Assembly (NCBI GenBank): GCA_002329625.1
Contig: DCTP01000018.1
Span: 1-7,480, forward strand
Origin: Leptolinea sp. UBA1437
GTDB taxonomy: Bacteria; Chloroflexota; Anaerolineae; Anaerolineales; Anaerolineaceae
Direction of reading: 5' to 3'
DNA length: 7,480 nt
The notes below the pieces were generated by a model. It did not search any database and was not told the origin of the DNA. It worked only from the letters and a program-made list of their open reading frames with translations. Below are positions 1-6,444 of this stretch, one piece after another. Made by a program: the position numbers and the translations under genes. Positions within the stretch are counted from its first letter, which is position 1; each line of letters starts with the position of its first letter.

Positions 1-615
1 GATATTGAAGCTTTTGACAATGATGCTTATGGGCGTCATTTCATGGAACGAATCGGTGAACTGACCGGCGGTGAAGGCGAATATGTTCTGGAAGTCGGCT
101 CATTAACTTCCGCATCACATAATCAATGGGTAGATGGTGCCAAAGCCTTACAGGAAGAAAAATTCCCGAAAATGAAGCAATACGGTGACAAGATTGAAAC
201 CAAGGATGACCAATCTATTTCCTATGAAAAAATTAAGGAAGTTTTAACTGCCAATCCGAATATCGCAGCCATTCAAGGCTCTGCCATGGCCGATGTAGCT
301 GGTGCAGCGCTTGCGGTGGAAGAACTCGGTTTAGCCGGAAAGGTTAAGATTGTCGGTACCTCATTAGTTTCCGTTTCCGGGAAATATGTACGAGAAGGCA
401 CGATCGATATGATTTCCTTCTGGGATCCCGCTTTGGCAGGCAAAGCCATGATTGCCTTAGCTCAAAAAGTCTTAGACGGCGAAAAAATCGAATCCGGTCT
501 GGATTTGGGGATTGAAGGTTATACCAATCTTACATTGGACGGAAAGGTTCTTACCGGTCAAGCTTGGGTCGATGTTAACAAAGACAATGTTGACGATCCG
601 GCATATAATTTCTAA
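1..615 (+). CDS. Sugar ABC transporter substrate-binding protein, C-terminal part (5' end outside window)
   Basis: The reading frame is open from base 1 (visible protein starts DIEAFDNDAYGRHF), so the ATG at 43 is an internal methionine and the gene begins upstream of the window. The 204 visible residues are roughly the last two thirds of a type I periplasmic-binding-protein fold (Peripla_BP_4, ribose/LsrB/RhaS-like), a family usually about 330-350 residues long. Supporting signs are the repeated alpha/beta pattern, 'NPNIAAIQGSAMADVAGAAL', 'KVKIVGTSL', the hinge-like 'ISFWDPALAGKAMIALAQKVLDG' and the ending 'VNKDNVDDPAYNF', which resembles RhaS-type proteins. The protein would capture the sugar outside the membrane and deliver it to the permeases encoded downstream. 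Signal peptide or lipobox cannot be seen. Closest relatives by memory are those often labelled autoinducer-2 or rhamnose binding proteins. The ligand cannot be assigned, and the kinase context argues for a carbohydrate rather than a signal. Confidence 0.92.
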   Translation, partial: DIEAFDNDAYGRHFMERIGELTGGEGEYVLEVGSLTSASHNQWVDGAKALQEEKFPKMKQYGDKIETKDDQSISYEKIKEVLTANPNIAAIQGSAMADVAGAALAVEELGLAGKVKIVGTSLVSVSGKYVREGTIDMISFWDPALAGKAMIALAQKVLDGEKIESGLDLGIEGYTNLTLDGKVLTGQAWVDVNKDNVDDPAYNF

Positions 616-647
616 TTAATTCGGGGAATCTTTTAGTGGATTGAATC

Positions 648-681
648 AAATACCCCATAAAGAGCTTTTTATGGGGTATTT
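648..681 (+). terminator. Stem-loop between binding protein and ATPase genes (partial terminator / attenuator)
   Basis: Bases 648-661 (AAATACCCCATAAA) and 668-681 are perfect reverse complements, giving a 14-bp stem with a 6-base loop (GAGCTT) and a central four-G:C core. It lies 33 bases after the binding-protein stop and 39 bases before the ATPase start. The 3' arm ends in TATTT followed by GTT, a weak U-tract, so termination is probably incomplete. In ABC operons such hairpins commonly keep the binding protein in excess over the membrane components, by partial termination or by protecting the upstream mRNA end. Which mechanism applies here is inference. Confidence 0.7.
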
Positions 682-708
682 GTTAAGAACGAAGATTGAT
701 TTTATGAC

Positions 709-714
709 AGGAGG
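709..714 (+). promoter_or_regulatory. Ribosome binding site of the ABC ATPase gene
   Basis: A full AGGAGG lies 6 bases before the ATG at 721, which fixes this start. It is the best Shine-Dalgarno sequence in the window and would let the transporter core be translated independently after the upstream hairpin. Confidence 0.85.
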
Positions 715-720
715 CTGCAC

Positions 721-2205
721 ATGGCAGAGACGTTTCTGGAGCTGAAGGACATTCACAAATCATTTGGCGGTGTTCAGGCTTTGAAGGGCGTTGATCTGAC
801 AATCAGATGCGGTGAGATTCATTGCCTTGCCGGTGAAAACGGTTCGGGAAAGTCCACTCTGATAAAAGTAATTTCCGGAGCGCATGAACCGACAAAAGGT
901 GAGATTTATATCGAAGGAGAAAGAATTCTTCATCTCAATCCCATTATCGCCATTGAACACGGCATTCAGGTGATTTATCAGGATTTTGCCATTTTTCCGA
1001 ATCTGACCGTCGCGGAAAATATCGCCATGAACCGAGCGGTTAGTACCGGTGCAAAATTGATGAATTGGAAGGGCGCCAGGGAACTTGCGCTCGAAGCCAT
1101 GGAGCAGATCGGTGCAAAAATGGATCCGGATGTTTTGGTGGAAAATCTGTCCGTCGCCAACCGGCAAATGGTGGCCATCTGTCGAACAATTATCAATGAT
1201 GCAAAATTGCTCATTTTGGATGAGCCGACTGCAGCATTGACCTCTAAAGAAGTTCAAAAACTGTATGCGATTCTCCGCAGACTTCGTGATAAGGGTATTG
1301 CGGTAATGATTGTCAATCACAAATTGGATGAAGTATTTGAAATCGCCGAACGGCTGACCATTTTGCGAAACGGTGAAAAAATTTCCACCGGGATGATCGA
1401 TGAATATGATCGGAATCGCTTTGTCAAGGAGTTGACGGGGAGAAATATTTCCGAATCTTTTTATGAACCGAAAGCTTCTGAAGAAGAAATATTCCGGGCG
1501 GAAAACATTGGCCGGAAAGGTGCTTTCGAAGAAGTGAGTTTTTCACTAAAGCGAGGAGATGTTTTCGGTATTACCGGCTTGTTGGATTCCGGTCGCGGGC
1601 AGATCGGTGATGCGTTATTTGGGATTAACCCGATTCAAAGCGGAAAAATTTTCTTGCACGGAAAACAGATCGAAATTAATTCAACTGAAGATGCCGTCCG
1701 TCACAAGATTGCTTATGTTCCTGAAGATCGGTTGACTCAGGGATTGTTTTTGGATCGATCGATTCAGGATAATACGATTGCGGCTTCCATCTCGAAATAT
1801 TTTATTCGCGGAAAGTTGGATGAACAGGCAATGTATCAAGCCACCGTCGAATGGATCAAACGAATCGGATGCGTGGCTCCCTCTCCGGAGGCTTCTGTTC
1901 GAACGTTATCCGGCGGAAATGCGCAAAAGATTGTGATCGCGAAATGGTTGAACACCGATCCGGCGTTGTTGATATTAAATGGGCCGACGGTCGGTGTGGA
2001 TATCGGCGCCAAATATGATATTCATCAGATTCTCCGTCGCCTGGCGGGGGAAGGGATCGGAGTGATAGTCATATCCGATGATCTTCCAGAATTGATACAA
2101 AATTGCAACCATATTTTGGTTATGAAAAACGGACGGGTTTCGGAAATCGTCGAGCCGTCGGAAGTGAATGAAACCGAGCTTGCCACGATGATGAGCAGCC
2201 AGTGA
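721..2205 (+). CDS. Sugar ABC transporter ATP-binding protein with two nucleotide-binding domains
   Basis: At 494 residues this has the usual length of the RbsA/MglA/RhaT/LsrA-type fused ATPase that powers carbohydrate uptake (CUT2 family). Domain 1 (about 1-240) has a canonical Walker A GENGSGKST (38-46, Lys44), Q-loop Gln87, a variant signature LSVANRQ (143-149), Walker B LLILDE (163-168) and the switch His200. Domain 2 (about 255-490) has a degenerate P-loop GLLDSGRG (286-293, no Lys), a good signature LSGGNAQK (396-403) and an altered Walker B LLILNGPT, where Asn420 and Gly421 replace the usual Asp-Glu. Because ABC sites are composite, domain 1 Walker motifs pair with the good domain 2 signature. 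This predicts one working and one degenerate ATP site. The gene is followed after 12 bases by the first permease. Family is certain; the substrate is not visible from this protein. Confidence 0.96.
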   Translation: MAETFLELKDIHKSFGGVQALKGVDLTIRCGEIHCLAGENGSGKSTLIKVISGAHEPTKGEIYIEGERILHLNPIIAIEHGIQVIYQDFAIFPNLTVAENIAMNRAVSTGAKLMNWKGARELALEAMEQIGAKMDPDVLVENLSVANRQMVAICRTIINDAKLLILDEPTAALTSKEVQKLYAILRRLRDKGIAVMIVNHKLDEVFEIAERLTILRNGEKISTGMIDEYDRNRFVKELTGRNISESFYEPKASEEEIFRAENIGRKGAFEEVSFSLKRGDVFGITGLLDSGRGQIGDALFGINPIQSGKIFLHGKQIEINSTEDAVRHKIAYVPEDRLTQGLFLDRSIQDNTIAASISKYFIRGKLDEQAMYQATVEWIKRIGCVAPSPEASVRTLSGGNAQKIVIAKWLNTDPALLILNGPTVGVDIGAKYDIHQILRRLAGEGIGVIVISDDLPELIQNCNHILVMKNGRVSEIVEPSEVNETELATMMSSQ

Positions 2206-2217
2206 GCGAGGGAATCG

Positions 2218-3216
2218 ATGAATCAGAAAATTAGAAATTTCCTTACGTCAAATGAAATGATCGTCGTTTATATTATTGCCGGATTGGCGATCCTGATCGG
2301 ATCGGTGAACCATGCCTTCAATAGTATTTCTACCGTGGTAAATTTGGCCAGGACAATGCTGGTGACGTTAATTTTTGCCATGTGTGAAATGTTGGTCATT
2401 GTTTCGGGCGGGATTGATGTATCTTTCCCGGCTATTGCTTCTCTGGCGATGATTGCCACCGGTAATATTATGTTGAAGAACGGACTTGACAATGTACCGC
2501 TTGCCTTTTTAATGGGAGCGGTTATCGGCGGGGTGCTCGGCACATTGAACGCCGTACTGATTGCGGTTGTGAAGATGCCGCCATTGATTGCGACCCTCGG
2601 AGTGAGCAGTATGACCAGTGGAGCAACGTTGGCAATATTCGGCGCAAAAATTTTGACTGTTCTCCCGGCGAAACTCGATGAACTTTATAAAGTCAGCCTG
2701 TTTACCTATACCAACCCCGAAGGAATTACCTACTCATTAACCGTTCTATTTCTGATTCCCATCGGAATTTGTCTGTTGATGTGGTTTCTTTTGAAATATA
2801 CGATGTTCGGACGGGGAATTTATGCGACGGGCGGTGATATTCGGGCGGCAAGGATAGCCGGATTTAATGTGACCGCAATCCAATTCTTCGTTTATATAAT
2901 GTCCGGAATTTTGTCCGGAATCGCGGGTATCACCTATATGATCCTGATGCGGGCGGCGGATCCTTCTGTCTTGATGGGCAGTGAGATGATGGTGATTGCT
3001 GCGGTGGTGATGGGAGGAACCCGAATTACCGGCGGACATGGGACAGTACTCGGCACGATTTTGGGTGTCACGCTAATTTCATTGATTAAAAATAACTTGA
3101 TCATGTTGGGCGTTCCCACCCATTTTCAGACATTTGTAATCGGATTGATCATGATTGTCGGTACTTCCATAACGTCGCTAAAAGCGAAGCATATCGCAAA
3201 TAGCGCAAAGATTTGA
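2218..3216 (+). CDS. Sugar ABC transporter permease, first subunit
   Basis: This is a 332-residue integral membrane protein of the BPD_transp_2 family (RbsC/RhaP/LsrC type), the usual length, with about 8-10 hydrophobic segments beginning near residue 14. Family landmarks are visible: SGGIDVSF (63-70, equivalent to the common GGIDLSVG motif), GRGIYATGG followed by DIRAARIAGF (198 onward), and the late cytoplasmic-loop motif MGGTRITGGHG (265-275). The start is supported by GAGGGA at 2208-2213, 4 bases before the ATG, and the gene follows the ATPase stop by only 12 bases. It would form half of the translocation channel, pairing with the second permease and docking on the ATPase. The transported sugar cannot be deduced. 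Confidence 0.95.
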   Translation: MNQKIRNFLTSNEMIVVYIIAGLAILIGSVNHAFNSISTVVNLARTMLVTLIFAMCEMLVIVSGGIDVSFPAIASLAMIATGNIMLKNGLDNVPLAFLMGAVIGGVLGTLNAVLIAVVKMPPLIATLGVSSMTSGATLAIFGAKILTVLPAKLDELYKVSLFTYTNPEGITYSLTVLFLIPIGICLLMWFLLKYTMFGRGIYATGGDIRAARIAGFNVTAIQFFVYIMSGILSGIAGITYMILMRAADPSVLMGSEMMVIAAVVMGGTRITGGHGTVLGTILGVTLISLIKNNLIMLGVPTHFQTFVIGLIMIVGTSITSLKAKHIANSAKI

Positions 3217-3225
3217 GGCGGCAGG
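3215..3225 (+). promoter_or_regulatory. Purine-rich ribosome binding region that selects the ATG start of the second permease
   Basis: GAGGCGGCAGG spans the stop of the first permease and ends 5 bases before the ATG at 3231. No comparable purine stretch precedes the in-frame TTG at 3213, which itself overlaps the preceding stop codon. This favours translation from 3231 with coupling to the upstream gene. Confidence 0.55.
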
Positions 3226-3230
3226 CTGAA

Positions 3231-4202
3231 ATGCAAAAAATAACGAATTATTTCAAAAAAGCGGATCGAATTGCTCTTGCTCTATTAATCGGCTCTGTCT
3301 TGATTTTCGTTCTGATGGGTGTGACGCATCCGAAGTTTTTCGGAAAATCCAACCTGCAAAGTATGTTGATTCAATGTCCGGAATATGGAATTTTGGCATT
3401 TGGAATGATGATTGCCATGATTGCCGGTGGAATTGATCTTTCCTTAGTCGGAATTGCAAATTTATCTGGTATCGTCGCCGCTGTTCTTATGCTAAGAATG
3501 GGCGGGACGAATCTTTCCATCGGAATCGGCATCGTCGCAGCAGTTCTGGTTGGAAGTCTGTGTGGCCTTTTTAATGGATTCATTATCGGATTTTTGGATA
3601 TTCCGGCAATGTTGGTAACCCTTTGCGGGTTGCAGTTATATTCGGGGCTAGCGTTGATCATAACCAAAGGTCCCGCCATTACCGGTTTACCAGAAACCTT
3701 CAGTAACATCGCGAACGGTAAATTATTGGGTGTTCCGATCGGGGCAATCGTATTTGTTCTGATCGCCATTCTCCTGTGTTATTTACTTTATTACACGGTA
3801 TTCGGGAAAAGTCTATATTTGATGGGGACGAATAAGATTGCTTCTCGATTTTCAGGGATAAACAATCTTCGGATTACGATGCTTACTTACTGTTTATCCG
3901 GAATCTTTGGTAGTCTCGCCGGAATACTGATGGCATCTCACTATAATTCCGCAAAATCGGATTACGGAACCTCTTATACATTGCTTACCTTGTTGATTGT
4001 GGTTTTAGGCGGTGTAAACCCTAATGGAGGCCGCGGAAAGGTGATGGGAGTGGTGATGTCAATTATTCTATTGCAGTTGGTATCCAGCGCTTTTAATATT
4101 TTAAGAGTGAATGCGTTTGTGAAGACTTTTGCATGGGGGTTGATATTGATTTTAGTTACCACTGCGACCTATTTGACGGCTCAGAAGGAAGCGCGAGATT
4201 AA
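3231..4202 (+). CDS. Sugar ABC transporter permease, second subunit
   Basis: A 323-residue BPD_transp_2 membrane protein, paralogous but clearly different from its neighbour. Landmarks are AGGIDLSL (65-72), FGKSLYLMGTNKIASRFSGI after a long hydrophobic segment, and the late-loop motif GGVNPNGGRG (260-269), followed by two further hydrophobic segments. Two unlike permeases with one fused ATPase imply a heterodimeric channel as in RhaPQ or LsrCD, not the RbsC homodimer. I chose ATG 3231, preceded by a purine-rich stretch. The alternative TTG at 3213 would add MRRQAE and overlap the first permease by 4 bases, but has no evident ribosome binding site. The next gene starts 49 bases on. Confidence 0.94.
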   Translation: MQKITNYFKKADRIALALLIGSVLIFVLMGVTHPKFFGKSNLQSMLIQCPEYGILAFGMMIAMIAGGIDLSLVGIANLSGIVAAVLMLRMGGTNLSIGIGIVAAVLVGSLCGLFNGFIIGFLDIPAMLVTLCGLQLYSGLALIITKGPAITGLPETFSNIANGKLLGVPIGAIVFVLIAILLCYLLYYTVFGKSLYLMGTNKIASRFSGINNLRITMLTYCLSGIFGSLAGILMASHYNSAKSDYGTSYTLLTLLIVVLGGVNPNGGRGKVMGVVMSIILLQLVSSAFNILRVNAFVKTFAWGLILILVTTATYLTAQKEARD

Positions 4203-4241
4203 CTTGAATCGCGAAGATTAATTTTTGCATAAAAAAAGAAT

Positions 4242-4247
4242 GGGGGA
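4242..4247 (+). promoter_or_regulatory. Ribosome binding site deciding the start of the AllA-like gene
   Basis: GGGGGA lies 4 bases before the ATG at 4252, while the in-frame upstream TTG at 4225 lacks a purine-rich site. The resulting 160-residue protein starts MRTIHAQKLSKEAFSPYG, matching the compact N-terminus expected of the family. Confidence 0.6.
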
Positions 4248-4251
4248 AATA

Positions 4252-4734
4252 ATGAGAACAATTCATGCACAAAAATTATCCAAAGAAGCTTTTTCTCCAT
4301 ATGGGCAATATTACGATTTAATGAGCCCCGAAGGATATAATTTGGACGGTTTTTTCCCGGACAGAGTTTTAATGCCGTTTTCCGGCGGTATTCCGGTCGG
4401 TTTTTCACCGTTAATAACCGAAAAACCTGCGGAATATATTATTGAAAAGTCGGAATATCACAACTATGCTCAGGAAGGGATCCTTCCGATCGACAGTGAT
4501 ATTCTCGTTTACGTAGCCCCGGAATCGAATAAACCCGTACCGGAATTAACTGAGGCTTTTCTGGTTCCGAAGGGGACTTTTGTCGCGTTGCGAACCGGTG
4601 TATGGCATATGGGACCTTTTCCGGTGGAAAAGGAAAAAGCGCACATTTTGATTGCGCTACCCGAACGAACTTATATGAATGATTGCCATGTTGTTGAATA
4701 CTCACAGGATGATCAGATTAAAATCGAACTTTGA
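4252..4734 (+). CDS. Ureidoglycolate lyase (AllA) family protein, role in this operon uncertain
   Basis: The 160-residue protein resembles the ureidoglycolate lyase family, a cupin-like beta barrel; E. coli AllA is the same length. Matching elements are the N-terminal 'KLSKEAFSPYGQ' (8-19), the central 'ILPIDSDILVYVAP' (from 77), 'EAFLVPKGTFVALRTGVWH' (101-119, with the family-typical Trp118-His119), and the following barrel strand 'AHILIALPER'. Classical AllA splits ureidoglycolate into glyoxylate and urea in allantoin degradation. No allantoin, allantoate or glyoxylate gene is visible, and the neighbours are a sugar transporter and a ketose-kinase pair, so the family name should not be taken as the activity. 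A sugar-related lyase, isomerase or epimerase role is possible but is inference. No signal peptide is seen, so it is probably cytoplasmic. ATG 4252 was chosen over TTG 4225 because of its ribosome binding site. Confidence 0.72.
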   Translation: MRTIHAQKLSKEAFSPYGQYYDLMSPEGYNLDGFFPDRVLMPFSGGIPVGFSPLITEKPAEYIIEKSEYHNYAQEGILPIDSDILVYVAPESNKPVPELTEAFLVPKGTFVALRTGVWHMGPFPVEKEKAHILIALPERTYMNDCHVVEYSQDDQIKIEL

Positions 4735-4750
4735 TATTATTTGATAATAT
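4734..4750. repeat. Short A/T-only inverted repeat between the AllA-like gene and dhaK
   Basis: ATATTAT (4734-4740) and ATAATAT (4744-4750) are reverse complements with a TTG loop, starting on the last base of the preceding stop codon. The stem has no G:C pair, so as RNA it would be weak, and there is no U-tract. It could be a weak processing or binding site, or simply chance in A/T-rich spacer DNA. Confidence 0.3.
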
Positions 4751-4769
4751 TTAAAAATAAGGATTAAAA

Positions 4770-5786
4770 ATGAAAAAAATAATTAATACCCCTGAAAAAT
4801 TTATTTATGAAATGTTGGAAGGGATATATGCCGCTCATCCCGATATGGTGAAATTTGTTGGCGATGATCTTCATTGTCTGGTCACGACCAAAAAAGTTCC
4901 CGGAAAAGTTGGGATTGCCACCGGTGGCGGTTCCGGTCATTTGCCGTTATTTCTGGGCTATGTTGGCGAAGGAATGTTGGACGGATGTTCGATCGGTGAT
5001 GTTTTCCAATCACCCAGTGCCGAACAAATGTTAGCAGTGACCAAAGAAATTGATTCCGGAGCGGGAGTTTTATATATCTATGGGAACTACGGCGGAGATA
5101 TCCTTAACTTTGATATGGCTGCCGAGATGGCGGATTTTGAAGAAAATATTCATGTCGAGTCCGTCGTAGCCGGAGACGATGTAGCATCCGGCGCACCCGT
5201 GAAACCGGGCGCAAAAAATACCCGACGAGGCGTCGCCGGAATTTTCTTTGTTTATAAATGTGCCGGGGCTGCGGCGGCAAAAATGTTGCCATTAGAAGAG
5301 GTGAAGCGTGTTGCGGAAAAGGTTTGTGAAAATGTTCGAACGATGGGGGTAGCGCTGACTCCGTGCACTGTTCCGAGGGTCGGTCATCCGAGCTTTGAGT
5401 TGGCGGAAGATGAAATGGAAATCGGCATGGGGATTCATGGTGAACCGGGGATCCGACGGGGAAAGTTACTGCCGGCCGATGCGATTGTCGATGAAATGTT
5501 GAATCAGATTATTGACGATCTTCCGTATCGAGCCGGAGATGAAGTAGCTGTATTGGTTAACGGATTAGGCGCGACTCCTCTGGAAGAGCAATATGTCATG
5601 TTCCGAAGAATCGATAAAGTACTTTCGGAAAAAGGAATTAAAATATTTCATTCCTATGTGGGTGAGTATGCTACTTCCCTTGAAATGGCTGGAGCTTCCA
5701 TCTCTTTGTTCAAATTGGATGACGAATTAAAGGAATTGTTAAGGGCGCCAGCGGACACACCGTTTTTCAAACAATTCAGCTATTAA
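4770..5786 (+). CDS. dhaK: Dihydroxyacetone kinase-type subunit DhaK (substrate-binding subunit)
   Basis: The 338-residue protein aligns by eye along the whole DhaK family (E. coli DhaK 356). Key elements are retained: GGGSGH (52-57, His57 equivalent to E. coli His56), NYGGDILNF (106-114, Asp110 equivalent to Asp109), 'TPCTVPRVGHPSFELAEDEMEIGMGIHGEPG' in pieces including catalytic His223 (equivalent to His218, which binds the carbonyl carbon of the substrate as a hemiaminal), and 'VLVNGLGATPLEEQY'. It would hold a short ketose while DhaL supplies the phosphate. It differs from the classical enzyme in GHLP instead of GHEP and lacks an insertion of about 18 residues before the LVNGLGATPL segment. 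Dihydroxyacetone is one candidate substrate. Erythrulose-type tetruloses, used by known DhaK-like kinases, or other ketoses are alternatives. AAGGA at 4759-4763, 6 bases before the ATG, supports the start. It forms one unit with dhaL, 17 bases downstream. Confidence 0.93.
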   Translation: MKKIINTPEKFIYEMLEGIYAAHPDMVKFVGDDLHCLVTTKKVPGKVGIATGGGSGHLPLFLGYVGEGMLDGCSIGDVFQSPSAEQMLAVTKEIDSGAGVLYIYGNYGGDILNFDMAAEMADFEENIHVESVVAGDDVASGAPVKPGAKNTRRGVAGIFFVYKCAGAAAAKMLPLEEVKRVAEKVCENVRTMGVALTPCTVPRVGHPSFELAEDEMEIGMGIHGEPGIRRGKLLPADAIVDEMLNQIIDDLPYRAGDEVAVLVNGLGATPLEEQYVMFRRIDKVLSEKGIKIFHSYVGEYATSLEMAGASISLFKLDDELKELLRAPADTPFFKQFSY

Positions 5787-5790
5787 TTCC

Positions 5791-5795
5791 GGAGG
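5791..5795 (+). promoter_or_regulatory. Ribosome binding site deciding the dhaL start
   Basis: GGAGG is 8 bases before the ATG at 5804 but only 2 bases before the in-frame GTG at 5798. The spacing makes ATG 5804 the likely start and removes two residues from the longest possible reading. Confidence 0.75.
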
Positions 5796-5803
5796 TTGTG
5801 AGC

Positions 5804-6442
5804 ATGCTGAGTGCAAATGATTTCAAGAAACTGATTCAACATTGGGCAGAGGTAATGGTCGCAAATCGAGATTACCTGATTGAATTGGATAGTCATGTTG
5901 GCGACAGTGATTTAGGATTGACGATGGGAGACGGTTTTACCGCTGCGAGCCGAGCGATTGCCGATTCCGATGAGACCGATATCGGCAAGTTGGCTTATAC
6001 CGCGGGAAAAGCCATGTCAACCGCTGTCCCGTCGACCATGGGGACTTTAATGGCTTCGGGCTTGATGTCGGTCGGAAAAGCACTTCGCGGAAAAACGGAA
6101 CTTGACAGCCAGGGAGTGGCTGATTTGTTCCAAGCTTTTTTTGACGGTGTTCAAAATCGCGGAAAAGCTCAAGTTGGTGATAAAACATTTTTAGATGGTC
6201 TTTACGGCGCGGTCGAATCTTTAAAAGTGGATGCGGCGGCCGGAGCGTCCATGACTGAAGCGGCGAAACGAGCTGCGGAAGCTGCCCATCGGGGATTTCT
6301 CGGTACGAAAGGCATGATTGCACAATTTGGCAGAGCCGCCGGCAGAGGGGAACGGTCCCGGGATCTTTTAGATCCGGGTGCGGCCGTAGCTGATTTGCTG
6401 ATGAAGGGATATGCGGAATTTATGAGCGGAAAAGCGGAATAA
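5804..6442 (+). CDS. dhaL: Dihydroxyacetone kinase-type subunit DhaL (nucleotide-binding subunit)
   Basis: The 212-residue all-helical protein matches DhaL in length (E. coli 210) and in motif order. LDSHVGDSDLG (28-38) keeps the three aspartates Asp29, Asp34 and Asp36 that ligate the two magnesium ions of bound nucleotide (E. coli 30, 35, 37). 'FDGVQNRGKAQVGDKTFLDGL' and 'GRAAGRGERSRDLLDPGAA' match the later conserved segments. Two things are unusual: the His of the DHG motif is Leu37, and the Gly-Gly-Ala-Ser-Gly-Pro phosphate loop of classical DhaL is replaced by AVPSTMGTL (74-82). No DhaM phosphotransfer subunit follows. The pair is therefore either an ATP-dependent kinase, as in some split DhaK/DhaL-like sugar kinases, or depends on a DhaM encoded elsewhere. 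It starts 17 bases after dhaK. Confidence 0.92.
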   Translation: MLSANDFKKLIQHWAEVMVANRDYLIELDSHVGDSDLGLTMGDGFTAASRAIADSDETDIGKLAYTAGKAMSTAVPSTMGTLMASGLMSVGKALRGKTELDSQGVADLFQAFFDGVQNRGKAQVGDKTFLDGLYGAVESLKVDAAAGASMTEAAKRAAEAAHRGFLGTKGMIAQFGRAAGRGERSRDLLDPGAAVADLLMKGYAEFMSGKAE

Positions 6443-6444
6443 AA

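Noticed and set aside
43..45. ATG at 43 as the start of the binding protein
   Set aside because: The frame is open to base 1 with family-like sequence before it, so the gene is cut by the window edge.
1..615. Autoinducer-2 (LsrB) function for the binding protein and transporter
   Set aside because: The family resemblance exists, but no lsrK, lsrF, lsrG or lsrR-type gene is present. DhaK/DhaL and LacI point to sugar catabolism.
641..649. Small palindrome TTGAATCAA as an operator
   Set aside because: The arms are only 4 bases, there is no second copy in the window, and it abuts the hairpin. Chance is the simpler explanation.
682..708. Possible promoter between the hairpin and the ATPase gene
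   Set aside because: I could not find a convincing -35/-10 pair with proper spacing; the stretch is A/T-rich only.
760..1320. 186-residue open frame on the minus strand
   Set aside because: It lies wholly inside the ABC ATPase gene, its translation resembles no known family, and it has no independent ribosome binding site. The other minus-strand frames in the window are rejected for the same reason.
3213..3230. TTG 3213 as start of the second permease
   Set aside because: It overlaps the previous stop codon and has no ribosome binding site, while ATG 3231 has a purine-rich region at suitable distance. It cannot be fully excluded.
5798..5803. GTG 5798 as start of dhaL
   Set aside because: It is only 2 bases from the GGAGG site; ATG 5804 has normal 8-base spacing.
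6357..6378. Hairpin CCCGGGATC / GATCCGGG inside dhaL as a terminator
   Set aside because: The stem is interrupted by a bulged base, has no U-tract, and encodes the conserved DhaL segment RDLLDPGA. It is best explained by coding constraint.
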